NCBI RefSeq assembly: GCF_036320965.1
Contig: NC_092265.1
Span: 6,887,001-6,951,000 of the forward strand
Source of the DNA: Panulirus ornatus
Taxonomy: Eukaryota; Arthropoda; Malacostraca; Decapoda; Palinuridae
Length of the DNA stretch: 64,000 bases
Direction: 5' to 3'
Position 1 is the stretch's first letter. Every line of letters begins with the position of its first letter. Below, piece by piece: positions 24,168 to 36,400 of this stretch. Below the pieces are notes generated by a model. It was not told where the DNA came from, did no database searches, and saw only the letters and a program-made list of their open reading frames with translations. Both the position numbers and the translations under genes were made by a program.

Positions 24168-24916
24168 CTTACTCATTTCCTACTGCTTGATTTCAAAACA
24201 CTTCAGTGCCACCCTGCAGTAACATAGACATGTGATGCATCACCACATCCTTTACCCTTTTCTTTTTTTTCTTTAATTTTTTCTGGAAGCCTCACATTAA
24301 TAACGAACAACATAGGATCTGCTTCCAAAAACGCTGGGAGTATTACACAGGTGCCAGACTGTGTAAGTTTTGATCATCTGTTCCACATCTAAAGTCGATT
24401 CATTCGCTCCTAGTATGGAGCACATAGCGCTTGTTTGTATTAGGCGGTTCTGCTATCTCTCTCTCTCTCAACGACGGTGTAATCTATTCTGTTATCATCA
24501 CCTCTCTTCAACACTCTCAGTCTATCCTGATGCTGTTGCTTTGTCTTTGCTCTCCAGGTATTATTTTCATTGTTCTCGTGAGCTATTTGTATGTGTGTGT
24601 GTCCCCTGCCATCGAACCACGGCAAGCGTGTGGCTGCTGCTTCCAGGAGTTTCTATGTGGAGACAAACCACACAAGGACAGACCGTTACGATACTTCTTT
24701 GTTACGAACAGGAAAGATATGGAATTCTTTATATATATTTCGCATTCTTCTCATACCCTTTATCACTCCTTTTCAACCAAGTTGGCTGCTACTAAAGGCT
24801 GTTTTCGCCCGTGTCAAGTACCCTAATAGGAAAAAAAATGTGTATCATATACACCCAATTTCCGTATACACATATAAACACACACGTACAAAGCTATATT
24901 CATAAATACATATTTT
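24166..24916. other. no recognisable feature
   Basis: T-rich DNA with poly-T at about 24,263-24,270. Overlapping frames of 104-141 codons exist in all three plus-strand phases but none resembles a known family. Confidence 0.35.
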
Positions 24917-25142
24917 CTAATGAGAAAATCCATTGAGTTTGTCTATGGCGGATCGCAGGACGTCGCCTGGCAATATCTTCCAGTCAGACACCTCCCTCAC
25001 CTCCCTCAGGTACGCCTCCAAAAAGCAACTATTCCCTTGGCTGGCCATCCATGCACGCAAGTACAGCCAACTGCTCTCCCTTTTCTCATTTTTTTCTGCC
25101 TCAACACCTGACGTAAGAGCCTCATTCAACCCTAACGCGCCT
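24917..25142 (-). other. protein-like open segment, unknown
   Basis: A stop-to-stop frame of about 75 codons on the minus strand, ending at TAG (24,917-24,919). Its composition is balanced and hydrophilic, e.g. EAYLREVREVSDWKILPG and DVLRSAIDKLNGFSH near the end. No family is recognised, no start context is convincing, and the complementary strand is also open over the same span. It could be a terminal exon or chance. Confidence 0.2.
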
Positions 25143-25421
25143 ATTTAGCTTAAGATAATCGCCTGGACTCCCTGAGGGCTGAAATGTCAGTGAAATTGAA
25201 GCCGATATCCGCTCTGACGGACGTGTTATGTCGCTAGGGTAGGAAAAAATAAGTATATATATACACAAAAAAAAAAGTACAAACTGTTTTCGACATGATT
25301 CCGTGTCAACAGTGCGAGACGTCGTACAAACACGGTGACAAAATGTTACACGGGAGGGATGGAGGGAGGGGAAATTTCGTTTCGTTTCGCGTGGAACGAA
25401 CCAATCCCGAAAGTTTTGGAG

Positions 25422-25432
25422 GTGTGTGTGTG

Positions 25433-25477
<45 letters not shown>
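25422..25477. repeat. (GT)n microsatellite
   Basis: (GT)n with one TT break near the start. Confidence 0.96.
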
Positions 25478-25481
<4 letters not shown>

Positions 25482-25562
25482 TACTTACGAGTGTCGAAAT
25501 ATCACATTTTGCCCAGTGACCCATGAAGTGCCTGGCGCGCCATTTTTACGAAAGTCCCAAGT

Positions 25563-25610
25563 CTCCTCCTCCTCCTCCTCCTCCTCCTCCTCCTCCCCTC
25601 CTCCTCCAAG
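25563..25610. repeat. (CTC)n microsatellite
   Basis: (CTC)n with one CCCC interruption, about 48 bp. Confidence 0.93.
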
Positions 25611-25683
25611 TGGCTCCTATTAGCGGCGGTGGTCGAGACGGCGTCGTGACCGTATCCTAGAGGGATAGTGAGTGAGAATGAAA

Positions 25684-25707
25684 GTGTGTGTGTGTGTGTG
25701 TGTGTGG
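25684..25707. repeat. (GT)n microsatellite
   Basis: Perfect (GT)12. About 80-160 bp downstream the phrase agcgatcggt occurs twice (25,782 and 25,850) around an A-rich run. Confidence 0.9.
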
Positions 25708-25865
25708 TAGGAACGTTCGTGGTTGTGGTGGGTGGCGCTGCTGGACGTGGCCAGGCGTCACTCGTGGACGGAGAAGCTCGAGCGATCGGTAAAAAAAAAA
25801 GAAAAGAAAAAAAAAAGTTTGCGGTGTCGGACAAGCTAAGCTAAAGCTTAAGCGATCGGTGGTCG

Positions 25866-25868
<3 letters not shown>

Positions 25869-25925
<57 letters not shown>
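25869..25925. repeat. (GA)n microsatellite
   Basis: Perfect (AG)28. Confidence 0.97.
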
Positions 25926-25929
<4 letters not shown>

Positions 25930-26181
25930 TAATTGAAGACAATGTATCTTAATGTTTTTTTTTCATCAAGATCGGTAACATATTTACCTGACACCATTAA
26001 TCACAAATAAGAAAGTTGTCTGTATACACTATTCTGGAAACTCAACAAAGCATATAAAATAGGAGGCGACTAACTGGGAACGAAAATATAAAAAAAACAC
26101 TTCCTGTCTTCCGATTGTTGTCGTATCATCAAATTATAACTTTCCTGGTACAGGAGTTCAACAAAATGACCCGTGCAATGA

Positions 26182-26676
26182 ATGGTGATAATTCAATGGC
26201 ACACACACACACACACACACACGATAGCAACATACCACAGCCCGTGCCTCTCAAACCTCGACGACTTCGAAGCTTTCGTCATTAATCCACCACAACGCAA
26301 TCATCAGCAGAGCCATCAATTTTCCCCAGCGGAGATAAAGGCTCGTCCCTTGATTCGCAGAGACTTCCTCACTGAACATCGTTTGGGTTGTACGCCTCCC
26401 ACGGGTAATCTCCACCTTCCACTTCCTCACCAGTGGCGTCCCACGGGTGCTAAGACGAGGCTCTTAGTCTCCACCTCAATAGTTTCGATGGGTGTGCCAT
26501 TGGGTATCAGCAGTGTTAACAACTCTCTCATCTTTATCAACTTCCAGAACACCCGAGCCCAGCCTCCCTACAGCTCCCCGGGAGTCATTTTGGACGACAC
26601 ATCAAGCCAGACTGAAAACGTCAAGAGTCCCACATCAACGCTTCCAGTTGCCGCTACTACTTTCTTCGTCATATGA
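26182..26676 (+). other. 164-codon open frame, unknown, probably chance
   Basis: Begins at a true ATG but runs at once through a (CA)n tract (26,199-26,222), giving His-Thr repeats, then about 150 codons of ordinary composition to a stop at 26,676. No motif, signal peptide or membrane segment is evident. A frame this long is within chance expectation for the window. Confidence 0.12.
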
Positions 26677-26824
26677 AAATGGATTCCCCTCCCTCCCTCT
26701 CTCCCTCCTGCCTGATCGTTTTCCTTAACCAAAAAAGGGACATGCTGAACACACCCATCCATCCGAATCTTTCCATCCATACTGTACTATCTATGATACC
26801 CTCACCTCCTGCCATGTGAGATCC

Positions 26825-26848
26825 CTCCTCCTCCTCCTCCTCCTCCTC
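26825..26848. repeat. (CTC)n microsatellite
   Basis: Eight CTC units. Confidence 0.85.
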
Positions 26849-28704
26849 GCCGAGTTGCAGTTCGTCACCACAACCTCACGTAACCCATACGAACTTGTGC
26901 AGACCGGTATTGTACGTATCATCAATGATTCGTAAACTATATAGCAATCTTCATCCCTGCGTCTGTAGAAAAACTGTCGATTGAAAGCCATAATTTTGAA
27001 GCCTCCTGTTCATCTTTGAAAGTATCTACTTCGTATATTCTCAATCTTTGGCTCCAGTAAGTTTAATGAACCCAATGATTACCACGACTATAATTATATC
27101 TGACTCATGCGGACAGGCAAAACAACACACAAGAAAACGCTTTTACGCACTCGGTCAAATTGGGATCCTTCAGATACATGTAAACCTTAATTTAATCTAG
27201 AAATACAACTCACTGTTTGGTTTTAATTAATGTAATATAGCATTAGTGGTCTTAAAACTCGGCATTACGTCGTGTTTACAAGACTTCCGTCTTCTAATCT
27301 GCATTAATCTCTTTCCACTTTGCTATTTCCAGTGAAGGAACGTCTTTGTGGAGAGATTATGCTTTAGGTTTTGTCATATCTGTTGGGCTGCTTGACCCAT
27401 CGTCGACTCATGGGGTAAGGAGAGGGGGGGGGGATGAAATGTACAGGGCATAGGAAAGGTTAATGGGAGGTGTAATGGGGAAGGATCAATGGAGGGAAGG
27501 AGGCCATGGGCATGTGAAGCAATGGTACGAATGGGTGAAGATGTCAGGGTAGGGATCAGTGTAAAAAGAGGTCATAATGCGAAGAATTGGGATGGTGAAT
27601 GGGGATGGGTGAAGGTAAGTGGCGAATTAGATGATGTGAATGGGTAATGGTGAACAAAAACGGGGATAGAGGAAGGCATTGGATGGATAGATATTATAGA
27701 CATGTGATAAATGGGTGAAGGTGGAAATGGATGATTAAAGGAGTGGAATTAACGAGGTAGACTGAAAGAATGGGTCAAGTGGGAGAGACACTCGGGATAT
27801 GAAGCAGATGAGGAGAATTGCTGGCACGACAATAAAACACAAAAGTGAAATCTTGGCCACGCTTGATGCGGCTCCTTCCGTACACAAAACTATCACAAAA
27901 CTTTACACATAAAGATCTGTCCCGACTGTACTCCATCTTGAGATGCAGTTTACAGAAAACCTACAACCTTCATAAACGTCTGAGACAAGGGAGGTACTCG
28001 AACAGTCTTTGATACCCACGAAAAAAGAAGAAAAGAGAAAGCTACGTTTACTCTTTCTGAAGCGTGTCTAAATCTCTGATGTACACAAGTTAAAGGTTTT
28101 TACTAATGCCACTTCACACTAGAAAAAAATATATATACCTAACCTTGCTATCTTTAAGAGCGGACTGCGATTGCTATTTAATTATATATATATAAGAAAC
28201 TATAAATATCTAAAGAAGAATCTTGTAAAATTCTTCAGTGTTTTTGCTTACCAATACCTGGACAAAAATCAAGAGCCTCTTCTGAGTGTCGCTTACAGAT
28301 TTCATCCTTGATATCGTGAGCAAAAAACCTCCTGGTACACAAACTGCTTTCGACAGTATTCCTTCTTCGGCTGAGGACTAGACAGCGTTTCCACTGGACA
28401 CACCGTTTTGTTCCAACGGATTCACCCAACCTGGGGTTCAACAGACATCATTCAGTACACCACTGGCTTTAACAGACGATAAGGTCACAACAAGCATTCC
28501 ACACACACACACCTCCCAGTACACCTTGTACTCGACGTCACCCGGGGGTTCACAAAAGGCACCAGTCTGTACCCCGTTTGGTTGAACGGACACTAACGCC
28601 ATCCTGGTACACAGATACTAAGGCCACACTGGGGGAACCACTCACTGTGGCCTGTGGCCTATAAGCAGCATTTTCATACCCCCAATCAAAATGGACCACC
28701 GAGC
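26849..28704. other. no gene; two old degenerate repeat zones
   Basis: 27,420-27,790 is purine-rich with loosely recurring aatgggtgaaggt phrases, interpreted as an ancient minisatellite. 28,330-28,620 has recurring tggtacac or agtacacc phrases combined with ttgaacgga or ttcaacaga, again a drifted repeat. The remainder is AT-rich with no recognised feature. Confidence 0.4.
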
Positions 28705-28715
28705 TCTCTCTCCCT

Positions 28716-28786
<71 letters not shown>
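28705..28786. repeat. (CT)n microsatellite
   Basis: CTCC-interrupted start, then pure (CT)n to 28,786. Confidence 0.96.
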
Positions 28787-28789
<3 letters not shown>

Positions 28790-28948
28790 ATCAGTTTATA
28801 CCAAAATGCTCCTGACCATGCTCTGTAGACGGGAAGGGTGTATCACAGGTGTAAGCCATGGGTGTCGTGGCCCATGACCAGGAGTGTGTGTGTGTGTGTT
28901 GCGTGTGTGTGCAGGTGTAGGATGAGGGTGTCGGGGACCAGGGGGATA

Positions 28949-28950
<2 letters not shown>

Positions 28951-28990
<40 letters not shown>
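28951..28990. repeat. (GT)20 microsatellite
   Basis: Perfect (GT)20. It and an imperfect GT patch at 28,884-28,911 both sit within a repeated phrase close to gtgggtgtcgtg (28,858 and 28,996). Confidence 0.95.
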
Positions 28991-28992
<2 letters not shown>

Positions 28993-29239
28993 CCCGTGGG
29001 TGTCGTGTGGCGCAGAGCAAAACCTTGTGTACTGATCGTATCTCCTTGGGTTAAGTGCCGTCGACCCGTGCGGCACGACTCTGAGGTAATCCAGTCTGGG
29101 ATATTATTCAGCGAGTGCTAAGCGCAGCCTCAGCGTCGGGACGTGTGAGTCTACCCATGTGGGTCAGGAAGGTGTAAGGCGAGGACATATCAGTAAATGA
29201 GATTATAAGAACGGTATGCACAGGAGGTTATATGACACG

Positions 29240-29517
<278 letters not shown>

Positions 29518-29573
<56 letters not shown>
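29518..29573. repeat. (AT)n microsatellite
   Basis: Perfect (AT)n on the right side of element copy 2. Confidence 0.97.
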
Positions 29574-29576
<3 letters not shown>

Positions 29577-29605
29577 CCGCTGATAAGGGCAAAAATCATA
29601 TCAAA

Positions 29606-29660
29606 AGAAGACCTAAAATAATCCTTAATGAGTTTATCTGCTGGAGGACAATGATAGGTC
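29606..29660 (+). repeat. diverged single unit of the 72-bp family
   Basis: Contains aagacct followed by gagtttatctgctggaggac (29,629-29,648), matching the gagttatctgctggaggaca block of the array at 4,708-5,296. This shows the family is dispersed. Confidence 0.6.
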
Positions 29661-30711
29661 CCTAAATTCCAGCTCAACATGGATGGAGACATGAAAACAG
29701 AAAAGTACAGCTGAATACAGCAACGAATGAAAGGAAGTACAGGAACATCATGCGGGATACAGGCATGAAAACATATGAAAATTAACAAATCAACAAAACA
29801 GAAGAATAATGAAAGAAGAGCATATGAACAGACCACGGGTGATGGGAATATACTTAAGTGATCAAAGAAAAAATGATAAAAAAAGAAAGAAATTTACGAC
29901 ATAAAAGGAAATTGATATCATTAATGACATATTTTTATATATATTTTTCTTTTTATCGTACGTTCTCTTCCTGTTCGCTTCACTAATTTCAGATTTCTCT
30001 TCGTTCCATAAAAGTTGCCTCAAGTCTAAAATTAAACTTACAAAATACAAACGTAAAACATACGGATATGTCATTAAATATTTAAGAGATAATTGCAGGT
30101 ATAATAATGAAAATGATTCTGATCCGCTTTTCACTCTTTTTCTATTCAGATGTCTAACCTTTTGTTTACTGGTTGATATTCAATTGTTTCATGCATCTCG
30201 AATTCTACTTTCACAATCATTTTTCACATCTGCTTTTCTTCAATTGTTCCTTTCAAACAACCATACTTTGTTGCTCATATTTTTTTTTTTTTTTATCTAA
30301 TTCTTCTTCTTTATCCACTCATTCCCCTTTAATTCTCAGTATACTAGCAATAAGTCTTTTTCTTTTACTACTCATTTCTTCAACTCTTAACATGTCTCAC
30401 CTCTTCTTAAACTCTAGCATGCTCATTCTATTACCTTTTACTAAACTAAATAATGTCTTTACCCTCCCTCTAACCTCAACAATCTTTGATATCTTTTCTC
30501 ACACATTAACTCTTTCTTACCTCATCTCCCATCCTCTCAAGCCGCAAGCCCTTGAGAATTATGATCATCCTGTCTCGTATGGTGACCATAAATGTGCTTA
30601 AACTAATTCATTTTTTTCTTCCCTTTCCATTCCCTGTCATATTTACACCTCATAAACCTCCCACCTTCCTCTGTTTTGCTGGTCAACTGCAGCAAAAGCA
30701 GCAGCAGCTAC
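29661..30711. other. AT-rich DNA, no gene
   Basis: Marked A/T bias with poly-T (30,281-30,295) and many short frames of low-complexity composition. No conserved coding sequence. Confidence 0.45.
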
Positions 30712-30795
30712 TGGAGGAGGAGGAGGAGGAGGAGGAGGAGGAGGAGGAGGAGGAGGAGGAGGAGGACGAGGACGAGGAAGAGGAGAAGGAGGAGA
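30712..30795. repeat. (GGA)n microsatellite
   Basis: (GAG)n of about 84 bp with GAC and GAA variants toward the right end. It encodes poly-Glu in one frame of a 134-codon open frame (30,552-30,956) that is otherwise unremarkable. Confidence 0.95.
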
Positions 30796-31959
30796 AGAAT
30801 CATCTCGATCACCCTCACACGGCGAACGTAATCAGCATCGAAATACACCCATGTAGGTCCAGCCAAACAGAAGTGAGGAGACTCACCGGTACTGAAGGAT
30901 CCTCAACCCAAGAGGGTCCTTTCCACCGTCTGGGTCTTCGTCTTCTGTGTTACTAGGACTGCGCTGTGGTCTCTTGAGGAAGCCTCACTCCCAGGAGATA
31001 CGGCACCTCCGGCCCTCATTAACGCGAGACCAAGAGCACCAACTGGATTAAAAGGATCCAGAGGTTTAAAACTCCGTATCTCTACGATGATGGTCTGTGT
31101 AGAAACGTCTCTAAGACTGAAATCATCACAACCTCGATAAGCATAGGAAGGGCCACGTATTTAAGGGGATCTACAATCAATTTATCAATAACTCTGAACC
31201 ACAGACAATGGACGTGACAATTGAATGGCAACTGTTTCGTCAACAAGCAAGAAGAACAGATAAGCCTCTCAAGCTGTTTATAGATGTTCCTCAGAGACAA
31301 CAATCCGCGTAAAAAAAAAAAAAGAGTTTATAGAGGTTCAAACAGTTTCCTCAAGCGTTTCTCATTAACTATCAATGAAGCGCTAACAAGCCAAGAGCTG
31401 CACCGTGGACGAAGTATTCTGACAACATTCCCTGAGGCTGTCATAAAATGATTTTGTCTTTAGCGATTCAAACTACCGAGACTATCTTCTTAAGAGCCGT
31501 TTAGGCCATAAACCACCAGTACACAACAAACTGCCCCAGTGTAGATTGGAATCACTGGCTGACGATTTATTGAACATAAAAACCAACTGACAAACTGCCT
31601 TCCACACTCACAAGGCCCTTCGGGTGAGGGAGCGCAACGCTTCACCACAATCACAAGCAAACGAGAAACTTATTTTTCTACACGGTAGAGTGATCACATC
31701 GGCTGTTCCCTGCAACGCAAAAATCCACCACAAACAACCTGATCTACCCGCTAGTTCCAGCCACCAAGCAACCACCAAACTGCTCCGCTCAAAAAAAAAA
31801 GAAAAGAAAATAAAGTACGAGCGACCGAGCCAAACCAACCAGTCGACCAAAGAGAACCAGGAACCAGCAGAGTAGTTCAAGTAATTAGCCATCGACAGGG
31901 GGAGGAGGGGGGGGGGGGGAAACGATGCACAGAGTGATAACCCGACCGTCTCTTCGGTA
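30796..31959. other. no recognisable feature
   Basis: Unassigned DNA with poly-A at 31,311-31,323 and 31,791-31,808 and a G-rich run at 31,898-31,919. No element or exon could be argued. Confidence 0.35.
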
Positions 31960-32301
31960 CTAGTCGGCAATCACTGGACGCCACCATGGATCCAGTTCAA
32001 CTCCAGACACAACTGGCTGCCCCGTCTGGCTCCTTATTTGCTTGCTGCTTCTGCTGGTGCTGCGATGCTGCTGTTGCTGCTGGCGTTGCCGTTGCTCCAG
32101 CTGCTGTTGGCGTGCTTCCCGTTCTGCTTGTCTGTGCCTGTCTCCTCTTTTTTTTTCTTGTTCTCCTCCTAGTCCTTCAGACGGTGTTTTGGATCCACTT
32201 CCCTGTTCTCTATCTGCTCTGAAGGCGGAGGGGTTGGGGAGGTGGTGAAGCGGCCTTAAGGACACTGGTCTCTGGAAGACCTTTATTTTTTTTTTCATCA
32301 T
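31960..32301 (-). other. candidate Gln-rich coding segment, unknown
   Basis: A 113-codon minus-strand frame, stop-to-stop, with a Gln/Arg-rich middle (ARQQQLEQRQRQQQQQH) flanked by charged sequence. A pyrimidine-tract plus AG (gtcttccag) lies just inside the 5' end at about 32,272-32,280, a possible splice acceptor. The stretch is GC-richer than its neighbours. A second minus phase over 32,030-32,170 also reads as low-complexity (NGNASSNSS), so the CAG/CTG bias itself may explain the openness. The opposite strand has an ATG at 31,986 in a strong Kozak context (gccaccATGG) opening a Cys/Val/Leu-rich frame of 78 codons. No homology is recognised; gene status unproven. Confidence 0.2.
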
Positions 32302-32849
32302 CAGAAGCTGAGGAGATGTCTGGTTTCTGGATCCTTGCTACACTATCGTTAATAATCATGTGTATTACTTTAAGGACGACTTCTAGTCCTCACATCGTCT
32401 TTTTATTCAAAGGCCGAGTTTGGACACAGAGTCTTTGGTTCTCCCTCCCAATTATTCTCTTTTGCTTTCCTCCTGGCATGAATTCAGTCTTCTGCTGCTT
32501 CCCCTGAGCTCATATCATCTCACTCATATATTCTCTGCTGCTCTTTCATCATCCTCTCCATCTGCATCGTTTTCTCTTCACACATTCTAAACTACATTTC
32601 CATCCCATGAACCTAATTTCGTTTACCTCTGATAATTACAATACTTTCATGATTATATTATTTTCATTTCCTTTCTTCCCTTCTTTTTTTTCGCATATTT
32701 TGCATGATAACTGCTCATTTATTTTTCTATACTCTCCTCTTCGCAATGTTCAGTCTTCCTGTGTTTATTCATTTAGTCTTCTCATTTCCTTCACACCTTA
32801 TTAACGTCTCTTCTTCTCTTTGTTCTCCTCAATAATAATAACTGCCTGT

Positions 32850-32852
<3 letters not shown>
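32302..32852. other. T-rich DNA, no gene
   Basis: T/C-biased sequence with short hydrophobic frames typical of pyrimidine-rich DNA. No feature is recognised. Confidence 0.4.

Positions 32853-32899
<47 letters not shown>
32853..32899. repeat. (CT)n microsatellite
   Basis: (CT)n of about 47 bp. It is followed at 32,950-33,050 by several short copies of an atcggtttcagaag-like phrase. Confidence 0.95.
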
Positions 32900-32900
<1 letters not shown>

Positions 32901-33145
32901 TATACAAGCTCCCAGGATCACCTTCCGCCATCCCTCTCATCGGAAAGTGTCGGTGAAATCGGTTTTAGAAGCAACATCGGTTTAAATCGGTTTCAGAAGT
33001 ACAGCAGCCTTGATTAACATTACTCGGTTTCAGCGGTATAAATCGCCAGTGCAACCTGGTAGACAATCTCTCTGCCGTGTATATCTAGACTGTCACTTGT
33101 TCATCAAAATAACATACAGTGGTTGCAGAAGATTTTGCATGTAAT

Positions 33146-33148
<3 letters not shown>

Positions 33149-33208
<60 letters not shown>
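33149..33208. repeat. (AT)n microsatellite
   Basis: Perfect (AT)n of 60 bp. Confidence 0.97.
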
Positions 33209-33212
<4 letters not shown>

Positions 33213-33588
33213 CATTTTTGTTTTCTTTTTTCCCGTAATGTTGCCTTCATATACTTGCCAGATTGCCTTCATATATTCTGAAGTTAATCTTCATATCTCT
33301 GTTTACAGCGCAATATAATGTTATCTATGTATACAAGAGAGGGCGAAAATCTAATTCCACTGACATGAACTCTACGCCATCTCCTCTTTTAATAGTCATC
33401 AATAATGCTCTTATGGTCTCCCCCAACATGCTATATCATTAGACTTTACGACAAAGTCCTGCTATTTAATTTTTTCCCCTTCTCTTCAGTAATATCAAGT
33501 TTTGTCTCGTTTGTGGCGATAATATCTATGATATGTTATCAGTAAATGAGATGATATGCCTATGAGAATTTTCGAGGGGTTTCTCGTC

Positions 33589-33591
<3 letters not shown>
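33209..33591. other. no recognisable feature
   Basis: AT-rich sequence with a short direct repeat of ttgccttcatata (33,241 and 33,263). Confidence 0.4.
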
Positions 33592-33640
<49 letters not shown>

Positions 33641-33683
33641 TAACTCTGGTGACAGGTCAGGAATGATGACGACTCCCAAGTCA

Positions 33684-33738
<55 letters not shown>
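33592..33738. repeat. convergent (GT)n / (CA)n pair
   Basis: (GT)23 at 33,592-33,638 and (CA)27 at 33,685-33,738 are separated by only 46 bp and are inverted complements, making a strong hairpin-capable arrangement. Confidence 0.96.
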
Positions 33739-33743
<5 letters not shown>

Positions 33744-34409
33744 GATGCTTAATTCAAGCTAGACAATAATCATACAGACGTCTTCTTTCACTCTATCCCA
33801 ACCCCATCACTTTACATCTGCTCTTGGGTTGAGGATCATCAAACATGCATCAGACCAACGCTGGAGTCTGTTTAGGTCCCCTTGTGAGAGGAGACTCCCT
33901 CATTATGAGTGCGTGGATGAGGACAAGCACCCACACAAGTGCGTGCTCTTGTGTGTCGGGTCCGTCAACAAGCTATCGTTACAAGCAGAGAAGCATGTAA
34001 TGAGTGTAGGTATGTTGTCATCTGCGTTACACATCGTGTCTGCTTTAACGCTGTTTCCATGGGCGTTTACATAGTGTTACGGTGACGTATCTCGTGTAAT
34101 ATAGTAACTCTAGTGATGTGACAGGTGTGTGACACGAATTCACCACATAAAGGGCAACATAAGTGCCTATTTATCTCTTAAATCAACGTGTATATACATA
34201 TCAAACACACATGTGCGTACATGAACAAAACGTATGTACATATAGATAACCCACGTGCTTACACACATCGTGTGTGTGTCTATTACATGTGAGCATACCC
34301 AAACAGCACACATGTGCATGCATAAAGAACATATGTCCTTACACGACACATAACACCTGTGCATATATAAACATACGAGATATCTACATACTTAACACCT
34401 TACACTTGC
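33739..34409. other. no gene; degenerate ~34-bp repeat
   Basis: From about 34,180 the phrases acatatcaaacacaca, acatgtgcatgcataaa and tacatgaacaaaacg recur loosely, giving an old CA/AT-rich minisatellite. 33,739-34,180 has no recognised feature. Confidence 0.4.
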
Positions 34410-34683
34410 TTATCTACATATCGAACACATGTTGTCGCAGATGAACGTAGAAGCACACATGTTTTCCCCCCTGAACTGAGGTGGAGTGAGGGAGAAGGAA
34501 TATTTCTTCTCCAATATACTCAATGTCAGATGGTACGTTAAGATACTAGAAAGTACCTCCTTAGTCAGCCTGAAGCCAGGCTCTTTGGCGTATATCTCCT
34601 CATCTCGCAAGAGGTGCTTTGACCCATACCTACGCATCTGAGAATACGTTTCTGTATCTAACGTAAACGCCATAAGATATTCC
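34410..34683 (-). other. candidate exon with strong splice acceptor, unknown product
   Basis: On the minus strand a polypyrimidine tract ending in AG (tctgtttttcttcttctttag, positions 34,705-34,684 and so ending at the AG at 34,684-34,685) precedes about 90 open codons that run to a TAA at 34,410. The peptide is of ordinary globular composition, e.g. EYLMAFTLDTETYSQMRRYG and RDEEIYAKEPGFRLTKEVLS. No family is recognised. It would be a terminal exon, or an internal one if a donor such as gaggtactt is used. No upstream exon was found, so gene status is uncertain. Confidence 0.25.
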
Positions 34684-34712
34684 CTAAAGAAGAAGAAAAA
34701 CAGAGATGGCAA

Positions 34713-36300
34713 ACTCCTTCCATGGGACGGATGTCAGAGGGTGATATGAAAACCATGAAGGTTGTTTATGGTGAAAATCTCGAGATATCCCTAGGGAGAG
34801 ATCGACCGTCGGTGCTACGCATGGTGGTGCGTGTTTTCTGAACTTTTCTGGAGTGAAAGGCTTTGAAAAAAAAAAGGTTTTAACATTATATACATATTAT
34901 CTAGATTAAATGCATGCGATACTGAGGCCTTTTAAATGCAAAGGTGATACTGTCTTCTTTTTTTTCTGTTTTTTAGAAATATCCAGAAATATCATGTAAT
35001 GTCTCAACTCGCCAGCAGGTTTTGCAAGGACGTGGCAACCAGCACATCAGGTTCATAGAGAAGAGCCTGTACTAAATTTTGCACGTATGTGTAAAAAGAA
35101 ACAATCTACGTATAGGGCAGGTCGTCTCTCCTTGCCTCCCTTGAAGATGCCCTTGTCCAGGAGATACGTTCCGGTCTTCGCCAATTATCACACAATATCG
35201 AATCGGCTCGAACGAGGAAACCCTTCAGTGCACTGTGGGGCACTGGAGGTGGTCTGCCAGACGCCCATGGTGGTGAGGTCGCAACACAAAAAAAAAAAAA
35301 AAACCACCAACAACTCCTTCATGCATGATTATTACACTGTCTTCTCCTCGTCGGAGAAACTGGAAGGCACAAAGGACCTCCGCGCTCTTCCCCGCTCGCC
35401 TCGGCGTGGAGAAAGTTTGGCGCGTCGCATCGTTCGAACTGTGTGTTCCAGCCAGGGGAGGAACATGCGAACTTCTCATCAGTACAGTTCGCCGTACTAA
35501 GTGGGCCGTCAATCACTCTTTCCACCATCTACGGTCTTCACGCCATCTATAATTGCCTTATTTGCGGCCATTCCAGGATGTGTTCCGGCACTTTAGGACG
35601 GAAAAAGGACTCGACTCGAAGTCTTTGAACGAGTGGGGATTCCATCTCTGACAGAATAAGGAATTAATCATCTTACAGTCTGCGGGGGGATTGTGAAGAG
35701 AGGCTTAAGGGAGGAGGAACGAGTGCGTGGAGAACTCGGCTCTTTTGCTCGTCCACGCCTGTCTTGTTGATGCTCGACCATCCGCGTCAGGGACCCACCT
35801 CAATACCTCCTGCTTCACTGCGTCTCTAGCCAACACGAACGGGATGCACAACGAGGTCTAAGATCATGGGACATCTAATTAGCAATGTTTACCCGGCGGT
35901 GACGTGCGATCCAGTAGTCAAGAGATGAAGGGAACAACGCTGCTGCATCCGTAACGAAAGCAGATGTCAAATAAAAAGCCGTAAATGAAAGTTCTCTGAG
36001 GCGAAGCCAAAGACGAAAGAAGAAGTAGTGTGACGTGGCAATGTGTACAGTAGCCTAAAAGTCCTTCGTATGACGATGTCGAGTCCTCAACCCCGACAGC
36101 AACAGTCGAGGCAACGCTTCTCTTTTTCACTGGATGGCTTCCAGGGGTGTAATAAAAGAGGTAGCACTTTGTCTGGAAGCATCGCCTTCGCTGGAAGTCT
36201 GGAACTGGAACAACTGCCTAGAACGATTCAACCCATGATCTCCAGATGCATTTATAAGGTTTATATGATAACTATATGATTGTAAGTGACTAAGATGGAA
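34713..36300. other. no gene called; GC-richer patch
   Basis: 35,090-35,550 is GC-richer and open in several frames on both strands, including a 137-codon plus frame (35,087-35,500) crossing a poly-A run at 35,287-35,303. Simultaneous openness in many phases argues for composition rather than coding. Nothing else is recognised. Confidence 0.35.
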
Positions 36301-36302
36301 CG

Positions 36303-36400
36303 ACTATTGAACACCACGGTACGACCCTTGAACATGATGGAACGACCCTTGAACATCACGGTACGACCCTTGAACATAACGGAACGACCCTTGAGCACAA
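36303..36400. repeat. 21-bp minisatellite, ~4.5 copies
   Basis: The unit ttgaacatcacggtacgac plus cc recurs at about 36,307, 36,328, 36,349 and 36,370 with small variations (atgatgga, ataacgga). On the minus strand it reads as a seven-residue repeat (VQGSFRY, VQGSYRD), forming the C-terminal end of a 136-codon ATG-initiated frame (36,714 down to 36,304). Confidence 0.88.

Noticed and set aside
26182..26676. 164-codon ATG frame as a gene
   Set aside because: Begins in a CA microsatellite, no recognised motif, and a length expected by chance in 64 kb across six frames.
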